Part shown: positions 1 through 8,504 of the stretch, one piece after another
Layout: each line of letters begins with the position of its first letter
Numbering within the stretch: the first letter of the stretch is position 1
Source of the DNA: Sphingomonas jaspsi DSM 18422
Lineage (GTDB): Bacteria; Pseudomonadota; Alphaproteobacteria; Sphingomonadales; Sphingomonadaceae
DNA: 64,000 nucleotides
NCBI RefSeq assembly: GCF_000585415.1
Contig: NZ_KK073876.1
Location: forward strand, 1,113,810-1,177,809
Direction of reading: 5' to 3'
The notes under the pieces: model-generated
Database searches by the model: none
What the model was told of the DNA's origin: nothing
What the model saw: only the letters and a program-made list of their open reading frames with translations
Translations under genes and position numbers: made by a program

Positions 1-363
1 GTTGAGGATCATGTCGGTCGCGACATTGTCGCTGTGGATCAGCATCCGCGCCATCAGGCTGCGCACCGGCTGCCCGCCGATGGTTGCGTCGAGGCTGCGG
101 CGACCGGCTTCGACCTGGCTCATGTAATTGGCGGCGATCGCGACCTTGACGGTGCTGGCCATCGGGAAGGCATCGTCGCCATAGACGGAAACCAGCTGGC
201 CGGTTTTCAGGTCCAGCGCAGCGACGCCGATGTTGCCCGGATTGGCGTTGGCGATCGAGAAGAGGCGCTGTTCGAGCGGCTTGAGGAAGACAGGCGCTTC
301 GGCGGCGGCCGGCGTCGCGAAGAAGGCGGCCAGTCCAATCGCGAAACCCGTCAGTCTCTTCAT
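1..363 (-). CDS. Class A beta-lactamase-fold serine hydrolase, partial (C-terminus outside window)
   Basis: Only the N-terminal 121 residues are inside the window. They begin with a signal peptide (residues 1-21, ending ATPAAA) and then a segment typical of the class A beta-lactamase / serine hydrolase fold. The active-site SxxK motif is visible as STVK (in GDDAFPMASTVKVAIAA) and the SDN loop as HSDNVATDMIL, both at family spacing. The Glu166 region and the KTG motif would lie upstream of base 1 and cannot be checked. The protein is exported to the periplasm. Whether it hydrolyses beta-lactams or is a divergent peptidoglycan-related hydrolase cannot be decided from this part. Confidence 0.8.
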   Translation of the reverse strand, partial: MKRLTGFAIGLAAFFATPAAAEAPVFLKPLEQRLFSIANANPGNIGVAALDLKTGQLVSVYGDDAFPMASTVKVAIAANYMSQVEAGRRSLDATIGGQPVRSLMARMLIHSDNVATDMILN

Positions 364-555
364 TCTGCTCCCACCCCCGGTACGATCCGAAAATGCTTTC
401 CGATCAGATCACGATCCAATGGTTAATAAAGGATGAAAGCCACCATGAGGCGCAAGAGGCGTGCGATGAGTCGAGTCGCTGTGCCGACGAGCCGTTCGCA
501 ATCAGGACGTTCTACGTCCGCGGCGGTCGTATTTCTGCGGCTGGCGGCGCTGCGC

Positions 556-1182
556 CTAAGAGCCGGTCCGCGACACGCCCGGCCCATGTTTGAAGAACAT
601 CAAATAGACCAGTCGCCCGTTTTCGGGGCAGTCGCCGAAGGACGGCCCCGCGGTGTGCCAATATTGGGCCTGCAGCAGGACAAGCCGGTTGAACCGCATC
701 GGTACCCGCATCGACAGTTCCCATTTCGATCGGTCGAGCGCGTCGATGTCGAGGATCTGGTGCTGCAGCGTTTCGTAATCGGGGAAGCCTAGCGCCTGGA
801 CCCCCTCGACCGTCATCGGCACACGATCGGTCATCGTGGGCCGGTGGCGGTAAAATTCGGTTCCACCTTGGCAGTCCTCGTCAAGCGTCAGGTAGAGGAC
901 CCCCGTCCAGTCGCTCTCGTCGATATGGATGCGCGCGGGCGCGCCGTCGCTGGCCAGTGCCAGGCGGCAGCATTGGTGGGAATAGTCGCTGCCCCAAGGC
1001 GCGTGAACCGGCGCACCGACGATGCGTCCGATCGCCTGTTCCAGCCAGTTGATCTCCACCTTCTGATGGCTGTTTTGTCCCGGATAGCGGCCTTCCACAC
1101 CGTAGTTGAAGCTCAATGCGCGCTGGCGCAACCGATACGGGTTGGGATGGAAGTCGTCGATCACGAAGACGCATGGGATCAT
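556..1182 (-). CDS. DUF6445 family protein (putative 2OG-Fe(II) oxygenase-like)
   Basis: A 208-residue cytoplasmic protein without signal peptide. It matches what I know of DUF6445, whose members sit beside TonB receptors and halogenases in sphingomonads and xanthomonads. Visible signatures are the N-terminal VIDDFHPNPYRLRQ, ARIHIDESDWTGVLYLT with candidate metal ligands His and Asp, and a C-terminal WHTAGPSFG that could supply the distal His. This pattern resembles the double-stranded beta-helix of 2OG-Fe(II) oxygenases, but enzyme activity is inference. It lies 24 nt upstream of the parE stop region on the same strand as parE, so it is probably transcribed after a break or as the tail of the parE unit. 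Confidence 0.65.
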   Translation of the reverse strand: MIPCVFVIDDFHPNPYRLRQRALSFNYGVEGRYPGQNSHQKVEINWLEQAIGRIVGAPVHAPWGSDYSHQCCRLALASDGAPARIHIDESDWTGVLYLTLDEDCQGGTEFYRHRPTMTDRVPMTVEGVQALGFPDYETLQHQILDIDALDRSKWELSMRVPMRFNRLVLLQAQYWHTAGPSFGDCPENGRLVYLMFFKHGPGVSRTGS

Positions 1183-1206
1183 CGACCGTCCACTCCCGCT
1201 AGTCCT

Positions 1207-3189
1207 TCAAGCGTCGATCGCTTCGTCATCCAGCGACGCCGCGCGGGCCTGGATGAAGTTGAAGCGGTGCTCGGGGTTCTTGCCCATCAACCGATCGACC
1301 AAATCCTTCACCGGCTGCCGGTCCTGATATTCGCTCGGCAGGGTGATGCGGATCAACGAGCGGGTCGCGGGGTCCATCGTCGTTTCCTTGAGCTGGTTGG
1401 GGTTCATTTCGCCCAGCCCCTTGAAGCGGGCGACCTCGACCTTCTTGCCCTTGAATTCATTGGCTTCCAGCTCGGCGCGGTGGGCGTCGTCGCGGGCGTA
1501 TAGCGACTTCGAGCCCGAAGTCAGGCGGTACAGCGGCGGCTGGGCGAGGAACAGGTGTCCGCGCCGCACCATCTCCGGCATTTCCTGGAAGAAGAAGGTC
1601 ATCAGCAGCGTCGCGATATGCGCCCCGTCGACGTCGGCGTCGGTCATGATGATGATGCGTTCGTAGCGCAGCGCAGCTTCGTCGAACTTGTCGCGCGTGC
1701 CGCAGCCCAGCGCCTGGATGAGGTCGGCGATTTCCTGGTTGGCGCGGATCTTGTCGGCGGTGGCCGAGGCGACGTTCAAAATCTTGCCGCGGATCGGCAG
1801 GATGGCCTGCGTCTTGCGGTTGCGCGCCTGCTTGGCGCTGCCGCCGGCGCTGTCGCCTTCGACGATGAACAGCTCGCTGCCTTCGGCGTCGTCATTGGCG
1901 CAGTCGGTGAGCTTGCCGGGCAGCCGCAGCTTGCGCGCGCTGGTCGCGGTCTTGCGCTTCACTTCGCGCTCGGCGCGGCGCTTCAGGCGCTCGTCCATCC
2001 GCTCCATGATCGCGCCCAGAAGCGCGCGGCCACGGTCCATATTGTCGGCGAGATAATGGTCGAAATGGTCGCGGACCGCGCCTTCGACAAAGCGCGCGGC
2101 CTCGAGCGACGTAAGCCGATCCTTGGTCTGGCTCTGGAAATGCGGATTGCGGATGAATACAGACAGCATCAGCTCGGCGCCGTCCATCACGTCGTCCGGG
2201 ATGATGTCCTTGGCCTTTTTCTGCCCGACCAGCTCGGCGAAGGCGCGCACCCCCTTGGTCAGCGCCGCGCGCAGGCCCGCCTCATGCGTGCCGCCGTCGG
2301 GCGTGGGGATGGTGTTGCAGTAATAGTCCTTGGCGTCGCCCTCGGTCCAGATCGGCCAGGCGACCGCCCATTCGACCCGACCCTGCCCGTCCGGGAAATC
2401 CTGGTTGCCGGTGAAGGCGGGCGTGGTGAAGCATTCGCGGCCGGTGAGCGTCTCGGCCAGCTGGTCGGCAAGGCCGTTGTCATATTGGAAGACCGCCTGT
2501 TCGGGCACCTTCTCGCTGGCCAGCGACGGGTCGCAGCGCCAGCGGATTTCGACGCCCGCGAACAGATATGCCTTGGACCGCGACAGCTTGAACAGCCGCT
2601 CCGGGCTGAAAATCGCATCCGCCCCGAAAATCTCAGGATCGGGGGTGAAGGTGACGGTGGTGCCGCGCCGGTTGGGGGCTGCGCCGACCTCTTCCAGCTG
2701 CGACGTCGCATTGCCCTTGGCGAAGGCCTGGCGGTAGAGCTTCTTGTCGCGCGCGACCTCGACGATCGTTTCGGTCGACAATGCGTTGACGACGCTGACG
2801 CCGACGCCGTGCAGGCCGCCCGAGGTCGAATAGGCCTTGCCCTCGAACTTGCCGCCCGAATGCAGCGTGGTGAGGATGACTTCCAGCGCCGACTTGCCCG
2901 GATATTTGGGATGCGGGTCGACCGGGATACCGCGGCCGTTGTCGGCGACGGTCAGCTTGTTACCGGCATGCAGCGTCACCTCGATCCGCGATGCATGGCC
3001 CGCGACCGCTTCGTCCATCGAATTGTCGATGACCTCGGCGGCGAGGTGATGCAGCGCGCGCGCATCGGTGCCGCCGATATACATGCCGGGACGACGGCGA
3101 ACCGGCTCCAGCCCCTCGAGAACCTCGATGGCGGATGCATCATAATCACCGGACGACGTGGGCTGGCTGGAGTCAAACAAGTCGGACAT
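1207..3189 (-). CDS. parE: DNA topoisomerase IV subunit B
   Basis: A 660-residue type IIA topoisomerase ATPase subunit. With ParC it decatenates daughter chromosomes. The GHKL ATPase motifs are present (AEVIDNSMDEAV, DNGRGIPVD, GGLHGVGVSVVNAL), followed by the transducer domain. The TOPRIM domain shows ELFIVEGDSAGGSAKQ and DADVDGAHI. The C-terminus ends soon after the TOPRIM region, as in ParE and short GyrB. I start at 3189 (MSDLFDSSQ) rather than a further upstream in-frame ATG, because upstream residues are not family-like and a promoter-like element falls inside that extension. GyrB is the alternative; length and sequence around the TOPRIM fit ParE better. Confidence 0.93.
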   Translation of the reverse strand: MSDLFDSSQPTSSGDYDASAIEVLEGLEPVRRRPGMYIGGTDARALHHLAAEVIDNSMDEAVAGHASRIEVTLHAGNKLTVADNGRGIPVDPHPKYPGKSALEVILTTLHSGGKFEGKAYSTSGGLHGVGVSVVNALSTETIVEVARDKKLYRQAFAKGNATSQLEEVGAAPNRRGTTVTFTPDPEIFGADAIFSPERLFKLSRSKAYLFAGVEIRWRCDPSLASEKVPEQAVFQYDNGLADQLAETLTGRECFTTPAFTGNQDFPDGQGRVEWAVAWPIWTEGDAKDYYCNTIPTPDGGTHEAGLRAALTKGVRAFAELVGQKKAKDIIPDDVMDGAELMLSVFIRNPHFQSQTKDRLTSLEAARFVEGAVRDHFDHYLADNMDRGRALLGAIMERMDERLKRRAEREVKRKTATSARKLRLPGKLTDCANDDAEGSELFIVEGDSAGGSAKQARNRKTQAILPIRGKILNVASATADKIRANQEIADLIQALGCGTRDKFDEAALRYERIIIMTDADVDGAHIATLLMTFFFQEMPEMVRRGHLFLAQPPLYRLTSGSKSLYARDDAHRAELEANEFKGKKVEVARFKGLGEMNPNQLKETTMDPATRSLIRITLPSEYQDRQPVKDLVDRLMGKNPEHRFNFIQARAASLDDEAIDA

Positions 3190-3199
3190 TATGCGAACA

Positions 3200-3229
3200 G
3201 CTATAGGGGGCACAAACGCCTGCTGCCAA
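3200..3229 (-). promoter_or_regulatory. Candidate sigma-70-type promoter of parE
   Basis: Reading the minus strand there is TTGGCA, an 18-nt spacer and TATAGC, the latter ending about 10 nt before the parE ATG at 3189. The match to -35/-10 boxes is reasonable but alphaproteobacterial promoters are loose, and the resulting leader would be very short. This is a pattern match only. Confidence 0.35.
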
Positions 3230-3240
3230 GCGCGGGGTGT

Positions 3241-3254
3241 TGGCAAATTTGCCA
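3241..3254. promoter_or_regulatory. Perfect 14-bp palindrome in the parE / secreted-protein divergent region
   Basis: TGGCAAATTTGCCA is a perfect palindrome in the 104-bp gap between the parE start and the start at 3294. It is extended by GTT on the left and CACAAC on the right. Its place upstream of both divergent genes suggests a regulator-binding site, but I do not recognise a specific regulator. Confidence 0.4.
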
Positions 3255-3293
3255 CAACCGCGCATGATCGGAACCGCTCGGGGGGAGACGGTT

Positions 3294-3830
3294 ATGCGGT
3301 TTGTTGCATTGGCCTGGATGGCATTTCTGGCTGCGGCGGCAACGCCGGCGGCGGCACAGAGCGGGGATGGCGGGCCGCAAGGTGGCTTCACCACCCCCAA
3401 CGTCGATCATTCGCTGCAGAATTCGGCGTGCGGCTCGATGGAAAGCTCGGCCAACTCGATTTGCAAGAACGGCATGGTGTTCAACAAGCAGGGCGACGTT
3501 GCGCGCAAGGACGAAGTCCGCGCCCGCGCCATGGCCGAAGTTCACACGGTGTCGCTGCAGCGCGAAGAGGCGGCGCGGAAGCTCGCCGATCGTGTGCGTG
3601 CAGGCGCCGAAGTGCCCCCTGCGCTGGTCGAGCAGGTGCGGGCCGGCCTTGGCCGCGACCTCGAACTGTGGCGCGCCGAATATGGCGTGAACGACAAGGA
3701 ATGGACTGCCGCCAGCGCGCGATGGATGCGCGATGCCGCATCGCTCACCCCGGCCGAATGGGTGTTGTGGCGGGAAGCCTGGTTCGACGAGCGCAACAAG
3801 TGGCTGGCGGCGCGACCACGGCAAAACTGA
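3294..3830 (+). CDS. Small secreted protein of unknown function
   Basis: A 178-residue protein I do not recognise. Residues 1-22 are a clear signal peptide ending in AAAQ, so the product is periplasmic. The mature N-terminus has two cysteines (ACGSMES and SICKNGM) that may form a disulphide. It continues as a charged, probably helical region rich in Arg, Ala and Glu, and ends in a Trp-rich stretch (EWVLWREAWFDERNKWLAA). The start at 3294 follows a strong GGGGGAGA ribosome site; an earlier in-frame start lacks one and would spoil the signal peptide. It diverges from parE and ends at a shared terminator facing gcrA. Confidence 0.75.
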   Translation: MRFVALAWMAFLAAAATPAAAQSGDGGPQGGFTTPNVDHSLQNSACGSMESSANSICKNGMVFNKQGDVARKDEVRARAMAEVHTVSLQREEAARKLADRVRAGAEVPPALVEQVRAGLGRDLELWRAEYGVNDKEWTAASARWMRDAASLTPAEWVLWREAWFDERNKWLAARPRQN

Positions 3831-3842
3831 CCAGATAGCAAA

Positions 3843-3879
3843 AAGCCCCGGAAGCGATCGCTGCCGGGGCTTTCGTTTA
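3843..3879. terminator. Bidirectional intrinsic terminator
   Basis: AAAGCCCCGG (3843-3852) pairs perfectly with CCGGGGCTTT (3865-3874) across a 12-nt loop, followed by CGTTT. The symmetrical A and T ends make it usable on both strands, serving the gene ending at 3830 and gcrA, whose last codons it overlaps. Confidence 0.8.
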
Positions 3880-4554
3880 TCGGACGCGCGGACCGCCGAA
3901 AGGCAGCGGCGGCGGCGGGCGCCGGTCGCGGCGCGGCAACTGCGCCTGGTAGGCGACGCCGCAATGGGCGACGCAATAGGGATAGCCCGGGTTCGACGGC
4001 TGGCCGCAGAAATGGAAGTCGGGCTCGCCCGGGTGGCCCATCGGCCAGCGGCAAACGCGATCGTTGAGATCGAGCAGACTGGTCTTGTCGGCAACCTCGG
4101 CGCTCGGCTTGGCCGGAACCAGGCGGCGCGGCGGTGCGGGCGGGATCGGCGCCTGCATGTCGCCCGGTCCCTGGCGGATGAAGCCACCGGGGCCGACCGA
4201 GCGATACTGCATCGTCTGCGCATCGAGCGGGGGCGATGCCGGGGCCTGCGTCGGCGCGGCGGCGCGTTCGGCGCGCGGCTCGGCCGGTGCCGCAGCCTTG
4301 GGCGCCGGTGCGGGCTTGGGCGCGGGCGCAGGCTTGGCGGCCTTGGGCGCGGCGACCTTGGGTGCCTTGGCCTTCTTTTCCTTTTCCTCGCCCGCCTTCA
4401 CCGGCGAAGGACGCGACTCGAGGCCAAGGCGGTGCGCCTTGCCGATCACGGCGTTGCGGCTGACGCCGCCCAGTTCCTCGGCGATCTGGCTGGCGGTCGA
4501 ACCGTCGGCCCACATGGTCCGCAGCCGTTCGATGCGCTCTTCGGTCCAGCTCAT
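3877..4554 (-). CDS. gcrA: GcrA cell-cycle regulator
   Basis: A 225-residue alphaproteobacterial transcription factor which, in Caulobacter, works with RNA polymerase sigma-70 at promoters carrying methylated GANTC sites. The N-terminal helix-turn-helix is diagnostic (MSWTEERIERLRTMW, then GGVSRNAVIGKAHRLGL). A long Ala/Pro/Lys-rich linker follows. The conserved C-terminal region CRWPMGHPGEPDFHFCG plus PYCVAHC looks like a Cys/His cluster. The start at 4554 is chosen at MSWTEER, the conserved family start; an upstream in-frame ATG gives an unrelated extension. It is divergent from the ABC permease gene. Confidence 0.95.
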   Translation of the reverse strand: MSWTEERIERLRTMWADGSTASQIAEELGGVSRNAVIGKAHRLGLESRPSPVKAGEEKEKKAKAPKVAAPKAAKPAPAPKPAPAPKAAAPAEPRAERAAAPTQAPASPPLDAQTMQYRSVGPGGFIRQGPGDMQAPIPPAPPRRLVPAKPSAEVADKTSLLDLNDRVCRWPMGHPGEPDFHFCGQPSNPGYPYCVAHCGVAYQAQLPRRDRRPPPPLPFGGPRVR

Positions 4555-4625
4555 GAAATCTCTTGCTCCGTCGGGTTCAAAGCCCCGGTTGTCTAAACTC
4601 GCGACAGCCGATAGGCGATTGTCGC

Positions 4626-5453
4626 GTGAACGACCAGACTCCATCTTGGGTATCGAAGGAACCCGGCCAACCGGTTTTAAGCGGGATCAACTGGGGCGGC
4701 CTTAAGACCCTCTATATCAAGGAGGTAAGGCGGTTCTTCAAGGTCCAGCTGCAAACCGTGTGGGCGCCGGCGGTCACGACCATGCTGTACCTGATCATTT
4801 TCACCGTCGCGCTCGGTCGCGGCGGCAAGATGGTACTGGGCGTGCCGTTCCCCGATTTCATCGCGCCCGGCCTGATCGTGATGGCGATGCTGCAGAACAG
4901 CTTCGCCAATTCAAGCTTCAGCCTGCTGGTCGGCAAGATGCAGGGGACGATCGTCGATTACCTCATGCCGCCGCTGTCGACTGGTGAATTGATCGCCGGG
5001 TTGGTCGGCGCCGCCGTCACCCGCGCCTTCCTGGTCGGCTTCGCGGTCTGGTTCGTGATGCTGTGGTGGCCCGGCGTGCACGTCGGCATGGCGCAACCGC
5101 TGTCGGTCTTCTTCTTCGGCCTGATGGGCGCGATGATGCTCGCCTTCTTCGGCTTGATCACCTCGATCTGGGCGGAGAAATTCGATCATGCCGCCGCCAT
5201 CACCAATTTCGTCGTCGCGCCTTTGTCGTTGCTCAGCGGCACCTTCTATTCGGTCGACGCGCTGTCGCCTGCCTTCCGGGCGATCAGTCACGCCAATCCC
5301 TTCTTCTATATCATCTCCGGTTTCCGCCACGGCTTCCTGGGCGAAGCGGATTCGCCGGTCGCGCTCGGGGCTGCGGTGCTGGTGGCGATCAACCTCGCCT
5401 TGTTCGCGACCTGCTACGCCCTCCTCAAGAGCGGCTGGAAGATCAAAAACTGA
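4626..5453 (+). CDS. ABC-2 type transporter permease
   Basis: A 275-residue polytopic inner-membrane protein of the ABC-2 (YadH-like) family, with about six hydrophobic segments after a roughly 50-residue cytoplasmic N-terminus. Typical family stretches are the LYIKEVRRFFKV entry, the GTIVDYLMPPLS coupling region and PLSLLSGTFYSVDALSP before the last helices. I choose the GTG at 4626; an in-frame ATG at 4563 would give a less hydrophobic extension running into the gcrA promoter region. No ATPase gene is adjacent, so its partner must be elsewhere. Substrate unknown (family members export polysaccharides, drugs or lipids). Confidence 0.85.
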   Translation: MNDQTPSWVSKEPGQPVLSGINWGGLKTLYIKEVRRFFKVQLQTVWAPAVTTMLYLIIFTVALGRGGKMVLGVPFPDFIAPGLIVMAMLQNSFANSSFSLLVGKMQGTIVDYLMPPLSTGELIAGLVGAAVTRAFLVGFAVWFVMLWWPGVHVGMAQPLSVFFFGLMGAMMLAFFGLITSIWAEKFDHAAAITNFVVAPLSLLSGTFYSVDALSPAFRAISHANPFFYIISGFRHGFLGEADSPVALGAAVLVAINLALFATCYALLKSGWKIKN

Positions 5454-5615
5454 TTCGGGTTAGTGCCTGCGATTCGGGCGCAGTTTGCTGACAGGCATGC
5501 GGTCGGTTCGTCTCATGTTGCCTGCGGTTCATCATTAACCTGGGACGACATCCGGACATTACAGCCACTTGCGCCGTTTTGCCTCCTGAACGGTCGATAA
5601 CGGGCGTGTTCAGCA

Positions 5616-5671
5616 TCTCCTCAAGGCGGGGGGTGCAGAACCGTCCAATCGAAAGACCTCAGTTGAGGAGA
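5616..5671 (+). promoter_or_regulatory. Candidate RBS-sequestering 5' leader
   Basis: TCTCCTCAA at 5616-5624 is an exact 9-nt complement of TTGAGGAGA at 5663-5671, which contains the Shine-Dalgarno of the gene starting at 5678. A second, 5-bp hairpin (CCTCA/TGAGG, 5657-5668) also covers the same site. This arrangement could hide the ribosome site, as in RNA thermometers, but no functional evidence is available. The rest of the 224-nt gap 5454-5677 shows no gene. Confidence 0.4.
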
Positions 5672-5677
5672 GTGAAT

Positions 5678-6190
5678 ATGCGTAAGGTTTTTATTTCCGC
5701 CGCCCTTGCCGCTTCGACGCTGGCCGTTGCGGCCCCCGCCGCCGCCCAGTGGGCGCCGCCGCAGCCGCAGGGCTATGCCTATGGCTACAACAACTATGGC
5801 CAGGCGCGTCGCCTTCAGGCCCGGGTCGACAACCTGCAGCGCCAGATCGTCCAACTCGATCGTCGCAACATCCTGTCGAACCGTGAAGCGGCGATGCTGA
5901 TGAATGAATCGCGCGGCATCGAATATCGCCTTCGGCAGTCGGCCTACAACGGGCTGAACTACCGTGAATCGCGCGAACTCGAATATCGCGTCGCCCGTCT
6001 CGAAAATCGCATCTACCGCGAAGCGCGCGACGGCAACCGTTATGGCAATTACGCCTACAACAACAACGGTTACTACGGCCGCGATTACGACCGTGACGGC
6101 ATCAACGATCGCTACGACAACCGTATCGGCCGCGACCGCGACGGACGCGACGACCGTTGGGAAGACGACCACGGTCGGCATCACGACTAA
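5678..6190 (+). CDS. Secreted helical protein with Asn/Tyr- and Asp/Arg-rich tail
   Basis: A 170-residue protein with a signal peptide (residues 1-24, ending APAAAQ). The mature part starts with a Gln/Pro/Tyr segment. A helical coiled-coil-like region follows (RLQARVDNLQRQIVQLDRR and ESRELEYRVARLENRI). The tail is rich in Asn, Tyr, Arg and Asp (DYDRDGINDRYDNR), including DxDxDG-like patterns that could bind calcium. Similar small periplasmic proteins are common in sphingomonads; I know no defined function. The start follows GAGGAG at good spacing. A strong terminator follows at 6226, so it is monocistronic. Confidence 0.75.
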   Translation: MRKVFISAALAASTLAVAAPAAAQWAPPQPQGYAYGYNNYGQARRLQARVDNLQRQIVQLDRRNILSNREAAMLMNESRGIEYRLRQSAYNGLNYRESRELEYRVARLENRIYREARDGNRYGNYAYNNNGYYGRDYDRDGINDRYDNRIGRDRDGRDDRWEDDHGRHHD

Positions 6191-6225
6191 GCCAGTCGGC
6201 CAGTAGGCCCGGTGAAGCGTAAGTC

Positions 6226-6260
6226 AGGGGCGGCTCCCATCGCGGGGGCCGCCCCTTTCT
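6226..6260 (+). terminator. Intrinsic terminator
   Basis: AGGGGCGGC (6226-6234) pairs with GCCGCCCCT (6248-6256) and is followed by TTCTCTTT. It ends the transcript of the secreted protein gene at 6190 before argD. Confidence 0.75.
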
Positions 6261-6369
6261 CTTTGCGGGGGTTCCGTTTGTTTAGGGGCGGCGGTATAGG
6301 CGGCGCGGGCGGTCCTGACGGGCTGCCCTTTGCCGTTGCACACCGATCAAACCAAAGAGGAATGCCCCC

Positions 6370-7557
6370 ATGGCCATCACGCCGCTCATGCCCGTCTACC
6401 CGCGTTGCGCCGTGCGGCCGGTCCGAGGGGAGGGGCTCTACCTCTACGGCGAGAATGGTCAGAAGTATCTGGATTTCGCGAGCGGCATCGCGGTCAACCT
6501 GCTCGGCCACGGCCATCCGCACCTGACGCAGGCGCTGCAGAAGCAGGCGGAAACGCTGATCCACGTTTCGAACCTCTATGGCAGCCCGCAGGGCGAAAAG
6601 TTCGCGCAGCGCCTCGTCGACCTGACCTTCGCCGACACCGTCTTCTTCACCAATTCGGGCGCCGAAGCGGTCGAATGCGCGATCAAGACCGCGCGCCGCT
6701 ATCACCATGCCAAGGGCAACGCCCACAAGCATGATCTCATCACCTTTTCCAACGCCTTCCACGGCCGCACCATGGCGACCATTTCGGCGACCAATCAGGA
6801 AAAGCTGCGCGACGGCTTCGCACCGCTGCTGCCGGGCTTCAAGGTCGTCGAATTCGACAACCTCGAACAGGCGCTGGCCGCGATCGACGAACATACCGCC
6901 GGCTTCCTGCTGGAACCGGTCCAGGGCGAAGGCGGTATCCGCCCGGCGTCGAAGGAATTCGTCCAGGGCCTGCGCAAGGCCTGCGACGACAATGACCTGA
7001 TGCTGGTGTTCGACGAAGTGCAGTGCGGCGTCGCCCGTACCGGCACGCTCTACGCCTACGAACAATATGGCGTGACGCCCGACATCATGGCTTCGGCCAA
7101 GGGGATCGGCGGCGGCTTCCCGATGGGTGCCTGCCTCGCAAGCGAAAAGGCGGCGGCCGGCATGGTCGTCGGCACCCATGGTTCGACCTATGGCGGCAAC
7201 CCGTTCGCCATGGCGGCGGGCGAAGCGGTGTTCGACGTTGTCGCCAATCCCGAATTCCTCGCCCATGTCACCAAGATGGGCGAGCGCCTCCGCTCGGCGC
7301 TGGAACAGATGATCCCCAATCACGATCACCTGTTCGAAAGCGTCCGGGGCATGGGCCTGATGCTCGGCATCAAGATGAAGACCGACAGCCGCGCGTTCGT
7401 GAACTGGCTGCGCGACGAGGGCATCCTGCTGGTCGCGGCGGGCGACAATGTCGTTCGCGTCCTGCCGCCGCTGGTCATCGAGGAAGCCGACATCCGCACC
7501 TTTGTCGACGAACTGTCGGCGGCCGCCGCCAAGTACAAGGTCCCCGAAGCGGCGTGA
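6370..7557 (+). CDS. argD: Acetylornithine aminotransferase
   Basis: A 395-residue class-III PLP aminotransferase that makes N-acetylornithine in arginine biosynthesis and may also act on succinyl-DAP in the lysine route. Family motifs are [17 protein letters not shown] near the N-terminus, [14 protein letters not shown] (phosphate cup), [21 protein letters not shown] and [14 protein letters not shown] with the PLP lysine. Length is normal. The ATG at 6370 follows AGAGGA. The start of argF overlaps its stop codon, so the two are translationally coupled. Identity as ArgD rather than another class-III enzyme rests mainly on this linkage. Confidence 0.93.
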   Translation: MAITPLMPVYPRCAVRPVRGEGLYLYGENGQKYLDFASGIAVNLLGHGHPHLTQALQKQAETLIHVSNLYGSPQGEKFAQRLVDLTFADTVFFTNSGAEAVECAIKTARRYHHAKGNAHKHDLITFSNAFHGRTMATISATNQEKLRDGFAPLLPGFKVVEFDNLEQALAAIDEHTAGFLLEPVQGEGGIRPASKEFVQGLRKACDDNDLMLVFDEVQCGVARTGTLYAYEQYGVTPDIMASAKGIGGGFPMGACLASEKAAAGMVVGTHGSTYGGNPFAMAAGEAVFDVVANPEFLAHVTKMGERLRSALEQMIPNHDHLFESVRGMGLMLGIKMKTDSRAFVNWLRDEGILLVAAGDNVVRVLPPLVIEEADIRTFVDELSAAAAKYKVPEAA

Positions 7558-8483
7558 GCGTCCGGCATTTCCTGAACCTTTCTGACGCGGGGATTGAAGG
7601 AGTCTCGGCAATTCTCGGCGAGGCGATGGCGCGCAAGGAACGGCGCGCCGGCTGGCCGAAGGGCAGGGTCGATCCCGACAGGCCGCTCGACGGCTTCATA
7701 TTGGCGATGATCTTCGAAAAAAGCTCGACCCGCACCCGGGTCAGCTTCGACCTTGCCATGCGCCAGCTCGGCGGCAGTGCCATCATCCTCGACAGCGGAT
7801 CGTCCCAGCTTGGCCGGGGCGAAACCATCGCCGATACGGCCCGCGTGCTGTCGCGCTTCGCCGATGCGATCATGATCCGCACCGACGATCATGCGAAGGT
7901 CGAAGAACTCGCCCGCCATGCCAGCGTCCCGGTGATCAACGGCCTCACCGACCTGTCGCATCCCTGCCAGCTGCTCGCGGACATGCAGACGGTGATCGAA
8001 CATCGCGGCAAGCTGGTCGGATCCAGCTGGGCGTGGGTCGGGGACGGCAACAATGTCTGCAATTCGCTGATCGAGGCGGCGGCCATGATGGCCTTCGCCC
8101 TCAGGATCGCGACGCCCGAAGGGCATGCGCCGGACGAGGCGTTCCTCGATCGCGCGGCACGCGGGCCGGGGGCCGTCGCCTTGGTATCAACGCCCGAACA
8201 GGCGGTCGCAGGGGTCGATGTGGTGGTGACCGACACCTGGGTGTCGATGGGCGAGGAAGACGCCGGCAAGACGATTGCCACCTTTGAGCCGTTCCGCGTC
8301 GACGACGCGCTGCTCGCCAAAGCTGCGCCCGGCGCCACCTTCCTCCATTGCCTGCCCGCGCATCGCGGCGAGGAAGTGACCGATGCCGTCATCGACGGTC
8401 CCCAGTCGGCGGTGTGGGACGAGGCCGAAAACCGCCTGCACGCACAAAAGGCGTTGCTGATGTGGTGCCTCGGCAAGCTATAG
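7554..8483 (+). CDS. argF: Ornithine carbamoyltransferase
   Basis: A 309-residue enzyme forming citrulline from ornithine and carbamoyl phosphate. The carbamoyl-phosphate site is seen as [13 protein letters not shown], then HPCQ (in [13 protein letters not shown]), the ornithine-binding SMGEE region and [11 protein letters not shown] with the catalytic Cys. The start is a GTG at 7554 that shares bases with the argD stop (GTGA), giving a length matching the family. The argD-argF-hslO order is common in Alphaproteobacteria; here an SDR gene sits between argF and hslO. Confidence 0.95.
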   Translation: MSVRHFLNLSDAGIEGVSAILGEAMARKERRAGWPKGRVDPDRPLDGFILAMIFEKSSTRTRVSFDLAMRQLGGSAIILDSGSSQLGRGETIADTARVLSRFADAIMIRTDDHAKVEELARHASVPVINGLTDLSHPCQLLADMQTVIEHRGKLVGSSWAWVGDGNNVCNSLIEAAAMMAFALRIATPEGHAPDEAFLDRAARGPGAVALVSTPEQAVAGVDVVVTDTWVSMGEEDAGKTIATFEPFRVDDALLAKAAPGATFLHCLPAHRGEEVTDAVIDGPQSAVWDEAENRLHAQKALLMWCLGKL

Positions 8484-8504
8484 GCTGGGCCGAAGGAGGC
8501 CGGC

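Noticed and set aside
1..363. Antibiotic-resistance beta-lactamase
   Set aside because: Only the SxxK and SDN motifs are visible; without the Glu166 and KTG regions the resistance function cannot be claimed.
364..555. Small gene between the beta-lactamase-fold gene and the DUF6445 gene
   Set aside because: Short frames here lack ribosome sites and family-like sequence; it is probably promoter region only.
1555..3267. Long plus-strand reading frame opposite parE
   Set aside because: It mirrors parE codon periodicity (high-GC antisense frame), has no ribosome site or family-like sequence, and parE is certain.
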